Below, in pieces: positions 3,664 to 6,213 of a stretch of DNA of 6,213 nt. The notes under the pieces are model-generated. The model was not told the DNA's origin, did no database searches, and saw nothing but the letters and a program-made list of their open reading frames with translations. Origin of the DNA: CAISGS01 sp044346445 (GTDB taxonomy: Bacteria > Pseudomonadota > Alphaproteobacteria > Caulobacterales > Caulobacteraceae); NCBI GenBank assembly GCA_044346445.1, contig JBIIZD010000119.1, forward strand, positions 1-6,213. The letters are read 5' to 3'. The position numbers and the translations under genes are program-made. Every line of letters starts with the position of its first letter. Positions within the stretch are counted from its first letter, which is position 1.

Positions 3664-6021
3664 TCAATAAAGGCCAGAAAGATCGTCCGGCACCTTCTCA
3701 GCCGTGGGCGGGGGCGGGGTTTCGGCTAACCTATTGCCCGAAGCCTCGCCGTAAGGAACCTCCGCCCTAATATCCATCGATGTCTGTGGCTCTGTGCCTG
3801 GCCGGAAGGCTTCCTGGACGCCCCCAACGAGGAAAAACTGCGCCGTTTTGGGAACCTTAAAGTCCCGCACCGGCACACCCTTTAAGGCGGTCCGCATGAA
3901 CTCCATAAAGATCGGAATCGCGGCGACTGCGCCGGTCTCGCTACGTCCCAGCGGGCGATTATCATCAAATCCAACAAAGACGCTAACCACAATCTCGGGC
4001 GAATAGCCCACAAACCAGGCACTGCGATACTCATTGGTCGTACCGGTCTTGCCCGCAAGCGGTCGGCCCAGTGAACTGACCTGAAAGGCCGTGCCATGCT
4101 CGACCACGCCCTTGAGCATGCTGGTCACCTGATAGGCCGTAATCGGGTCTAATATCTCTGTGCCCGTTTCCAGCAAGCGCGGCGATCCCTCGCCACTAAA
4201 GCCGTTATTACAGGCCACGCAGTCGCGCTGATCTGCCCGCAACAAGGGACTTCCGTCACGGTCCTGGACCATCTCGATCAGGTGAGGCTCAACCCGCCGT
4301 CCGCCATTTATAAACGGGGCATAGGCTGCGGTGAGCTTGAAAGGTGTTGTCTCGCCTGCGCCAAGGCTCATGGCCAGCACCGGTTCCATATCGGCCACAA
4401 TGCCAAACCGTATGGCAAGATCGCGGATCTTGTTCATACCGACACTCTGGGCCAGACGCACCGTCATGGTATTGAGCGACTGCTCCAGCCCCTTACGCAG
4501 GTAAAGCAGGCCGCGATAACCCTTGTCGTAGTTTTCCGGTTCCCACTTCTTGTCGGCCGTAGCGCCCCTGAGCTTAATCGGCGCATCCTCAACCATGCTG
4601 GCGGGTGTGAAGCCATTTTCAAGGGCTGCGGCATACACAAAAGGCTTAAAGGCAGAACCGGGCTGACGCATCGCCTGGGTGGCGCGGTTAAATTTCGACA
4701 GGGAATAGCTATAGCCACCCACCATGGCCAATATCCGGCCCGAATAAGGGTCCATGGCCACCAGAGCACCATTGACAATCGGGGTCTGGCGCAAGGCGAA
4801 CTGGCCCTGCACCTTGGTCTGTTCAACAAATACCAGATCGCCGACCTTAAAGCCCTTGGTCGCATTGGCCCAACTGACATCCGCCGGCTGGATCACACCC
4901 CTTTGACCATCCGTTAAGAGCACCCGAACGCCAGAGCCGGTGGTTTCAACCAACGCAGAGCGCCAGTCCCGGCGCTCTGCCGGCGGAGCAAGGCTCTTGG
5001 CCACTTTTTCCCAACCGGGTTTGATCTCGACATGCCCCATAGCACCGCGCCAGCCATGCCGGCGATCATACTGTTCAAGACCTTGCATCAAGGCGATGCG
5101 GGCCGCCGTCTGCAGGCGAGAATCCAGGGTCGTACGCACATAATAGCCGCCCTCATCGACCTTATCGCCCAAAGTCAAAAGGGCCCGGCGGCGCACCTCG
5201 GACAAGAAATAGTCGGCGTCACGATAACGGGCACGGCTTGGTTCGGCCTGAACCACCAGGTCGGTCGCCATGGCGGCCCGGGCATTTTCGGGGCTGGCCC
5301 ACCCCAGGTTTGCCATTTCGCCAATAATCCAGTTACGGCGGCGAATGGCAGCGTCCTTGTTGCGGATCGGCTGATAGTTCTGAGGCCCCTTTGGCAGGGC
5401 TGCCAGATAGGCGCATTCTTCCAAGGTTAGCTCGGATAGCGACTTGCCAAAATAATTATAGGCCGCAGCCCCTACCCCAAATGATCGATAGCCCAGCCAG
5501 ATTTCATTGAGGTACAGCTCCAAAATCTTGGACTTGGTCAGCGTGCTTTCCAACTGATTGGCGAGAATGGCCTCCTTTAGTTTTCGCCCCACAGAGGCGT
5601 CGCTATTCAGGAGAATGTTTTTGGCGACCTGCTGGGTAATGGTCGATCCACCCTCTAGGCGGCGTCCACGCGTGACATTGACCACGTTTTTCAAGACCGC
5701 GCGGCCCAAGCCTTGATAGTCAATACCGCTGTGCTGAAAGAAGTTGCGGTCTTCGGCCGCCAAAAACGCATGCACCAATTGCGGCGGCATTTGCTCATAG
5801 GGCACAAATATGCGCCGCTCGCGCGAGAACTCACCGATCAAGGTGCCATCCCAAGCATAAACGCGCGTCGCCGTCGGCGGGTGATAATCGGTCAGATCCG
5901 TAGGATCTGGCAGGTCATGGAACAACAGGGCGGAATAGATGGCGAGACAAAACCCAGCAAGGGCAATAACGCTCAACACAACCACGCCCGTGATCGCCGA
6001 CCAACGTTCAAGGCGTTGCAA
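3664..6021 (-). CDS. mrcA: Penicillin-binding protein 1A (bifunctional class A PBP)
   Basis: This 785-aa inner-membrane enzyme polymerises lipid II into glycan strands (GT51) and cross-links stem peptides (transpeptidase). One membrane anchor spans about 12-34. The GT51 domain (about 65-240) has catalytic Glu90 in AAEDRNFFQHSG, then EGGSTITQQVAKN (123-135), RKLKE and LYLNEIWLG. An OB-like insert occupies about 318-420. The transpeptidase has SxxK (Ser456 and Lys459, in QPGSAFKPF), SxN (Ser515 and Asn517) and KTGT (658-661), all intact. A CxxC (601/604) lies between SxN and KTGT. The protein ends in a proline-rich tail and SGLY. No in-frame ATG or GTG exists near the 5' end. TTG 6021 is chosen because GGAGG (6031-6035) lies 9 nt upstream; TTG 6027 is too close to it, and TTG 6045 (793 aa) lies upstream of it. 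The gene lies between a probable amidase gene and prfB on one strand. Confidence 0.95.
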   Translation of the reverse strand: MQRLERWSAITGVVVLSVIALAGFCLAIYSALLFHDLPDPTDLTDYHPPTATRVYAWDGTLIGEFSRERRIFVPYEQMPPQLVHAFLAAEDRNFFQHSGIDYQGLGRAVLKNVVNVTRGRRLEGGSTITQQVAKNILLNSDASVGRKLKEAILANQLESTLTKSKILELYLNEIWLGYRSFGVGAAAYNYFGKSLSELTLEECAYLAALPKGPQNYQPIRNKDAAIRRRNWIIGEMANLGWASPENARAAMATDLVVQAEPSRARYRDADYFLSEVRRRALLTLGDKVDEGGYYVRTTLDSRLQTAARIALMQGLEQYDRRHGWRGAMGHVEIKPGWEKVAKSLAPPAERRDWRSALVETTGSGVRVLLTDGQRGVIQPADVSWANATKGFKVGDLVFVEQTKVQGQFALRQTPIVNGALVAMDPYSGRILAMVGGYSYSLSKFNRATQAMRQPGSAFKPFVYAAALENGFTPASMVEDAPIKLRGATADKKWEPENYDKGYRGLLYLRKGLEQSLNTMTVRLAQSVGMNKIRDLAIRFGIVADMEPVLAMSLGAGETTPFKLTAAYAPFINGGRRVEPHLIEMVQDRDGSPLLRADQRDCVACNNGFSGEGSPRLLETGTEILDPITAYQVTSMLKGVVEHGTAFQVSSLGRPLAGKTGTTNEYRSAWFVGYSPEIVVSVFVGFDDNRPLGRSETGAVAAIPIFMEFMRTALKGVPVRDFKVPKTAQFFLVGGVQEAFRPGTEPQTSMDIRAEVPYGEASGNRLAETPPPPTAEKVPDDLSGLY
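4955..4980. repeat. Perfect 10-bp intragenic hairpin in the PBP1a gene
   Basis: GCAGAGCGCC (4955-4964) and GGCGCTCTGC (4971-4980) are perfect reverse complements around a 6-nt loop. They encode part of the OB-like insert (AERRDWRSA region). A shorter dyad, TGGTT-TC-AACCA (4941-4952), adjoins it. The mRNA would fold strongly here. Any function is unknown and coincidence of GC-rich codons is possible. Confidence 0.45.
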
Positions 6022-6030
6022 GATCAAAGA

Positions 6031-6035
6031 CCTCC
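6031..6035 (-). promoter_or_regulatory. PBP1a ribosome binding site that decides a TTG start
   Basis: GGAGG on the minus strand lies 9 nt before TTG 6021 and 3 nt before TTG 6027. It is the only strong Shine-Dalgarno sequence near the 5' end and sits downstream of the longest possible start, TTG 6045. This argues that the first eight codons of the longest frame are not translated. Confidence 0.6.
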
Positions 6036-6045
6036 AGCGATCCAA

Positions 6046-6136
6046 TAAGCCAACAGGGCATGATCTAACGCGTCAAGGGGCTCGAGGTAAAGCTTTGCCG
6101 AGCGAAATTGAAAGCCGAGGCGCAAAAAACAATGAC
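6046..6136. other. Spacer between the partial amidase gene and the PBP1a frame
   Basis: This 91-bp spacer holds a near-palindrome GGTAAAGCTTTGCC (6086-6099) and a minus-strand CTTGACGCG that resembles an alphaproteobacterial -35 (around 6067-6076). No matching -10 is visible at 16 to 18 bp. No T-tract terminator follows the upstream gene, so read-through into PBP1a is possible. Confidence 0.3.
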
Positions 6137-6213
6137 TCAGCGCGAGGCGAGATGAATGCCCTGGGCGAAATAGGCGTCAATGGCGTCACCGACCGAGTTC
6201 ATAAAGGCCCGGC
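6137..6213 (-). CDS. 3' end of a gene, probably N-acetylmuramoyl-L-alanine amidase (partial)
   Basis: Only the last 24 codons are present, ending in a TGA at 6137-6139. The visible tail includes FMNSVGDAIDAYFAQGIH and ends LASR. The aIDaYFa pattern resembles the final helix of Amidase_3 (AmiC-like) enzymes. In many alphaproteobacteria an amidase gene precedes mrcA and prfB on the same strand. Such enzymes remove stem peptides from glycan strands in the periplasm. The reading frame is credible; the family call rests on a short tail plus gene order, so it is tentative. Confidence 0.5.
   Translation of the reverse strand, partial: RAFMNSVGDAIDAYFAQGIHLASR

Noticed and set aside
6008..6061. A 17-codon minus-strand frame from ATG 6061 overlapping the PBP1a start, as a possible upstream regulatory peptide.
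   Set aside because: There is no ribosome binding site before the ATG and no regulatory codon pattern. It fits chance.
1..6213. Search for mobile elements, CRISPR arrays, tRNA or rRNA genes and defence genes.
   Set aside because: No regularly spaced repeats, transposase-like frames or RNA gene signatures are visible. All long frames are core envelope or housekeeping genes.

Overview
The window is a piece of an alphaproteobacterial chromosome (moderately GC-rich) carrying cell-envelope and shape genes. The assignment rests on protein features: a PrxQ-type peroxiredoxin without the usual resolving cysteine, an M23 endopeptidase with a cytoplasmic ERxIYLR-type tail followed by a bactofilin starting MFNK, and the minus-strand order (putative amidase)-PBP1a-prfB. 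A Caulobacterales/Hyphomonadaceae-like host is plausible, but the genus cannot be read from this sequence.

Layout. Plus strand: a peroxiredoxin (85-555), a 261-bp intergenic region with several inverted repeats and two GANTC sites (556-816), a membrane-anchored M23 peptidase (817-1977), and a bactofilin (1955-2410) whose start overlaps the peptidase end by 23 nt. A strong intrinsic terminator (2437-2474) closes this unit. Minus strand, convergent with it: the last 24 codons of a probable N-acetylmuramoyl-L-alanine amidase (6137-6213), a complete bifunctional class A penicillin-binding protein (3664-6021), and release factor 2 (2473-3586), which is read through a programmed +1 frameshift.

How the genes relate. 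The M23 peptidase and bactofilin form a known type of morphogenesis module: the cytoskeletal polymer localises a peptidoglycan hydrolase. PBP1a makes peptidoglycan and the amidase would cut it, so most of the window concerns wall synthesis and remodelling. prfB (translation termination) and the peroxiredoxin are housekeeping genes beside it.

Most notable signals. (1) The canonical prfB frameshift cassette AGGAGG-CGT-CTT-TGA-C means the true RF2 start lies in another frame, at 3586. (2) A perfect 9-bp inverted repeat with a 3-nt loop directly abuts that stimulatory Shine-Dalgarno sequence. (3) An inverted repeat whose two arms each contain a CcrM-type GANTC site lies next to a second palindrome upstream of the M23-bactofilin operon. 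No wholly new system is evident; the gene content is recognisable throughout.
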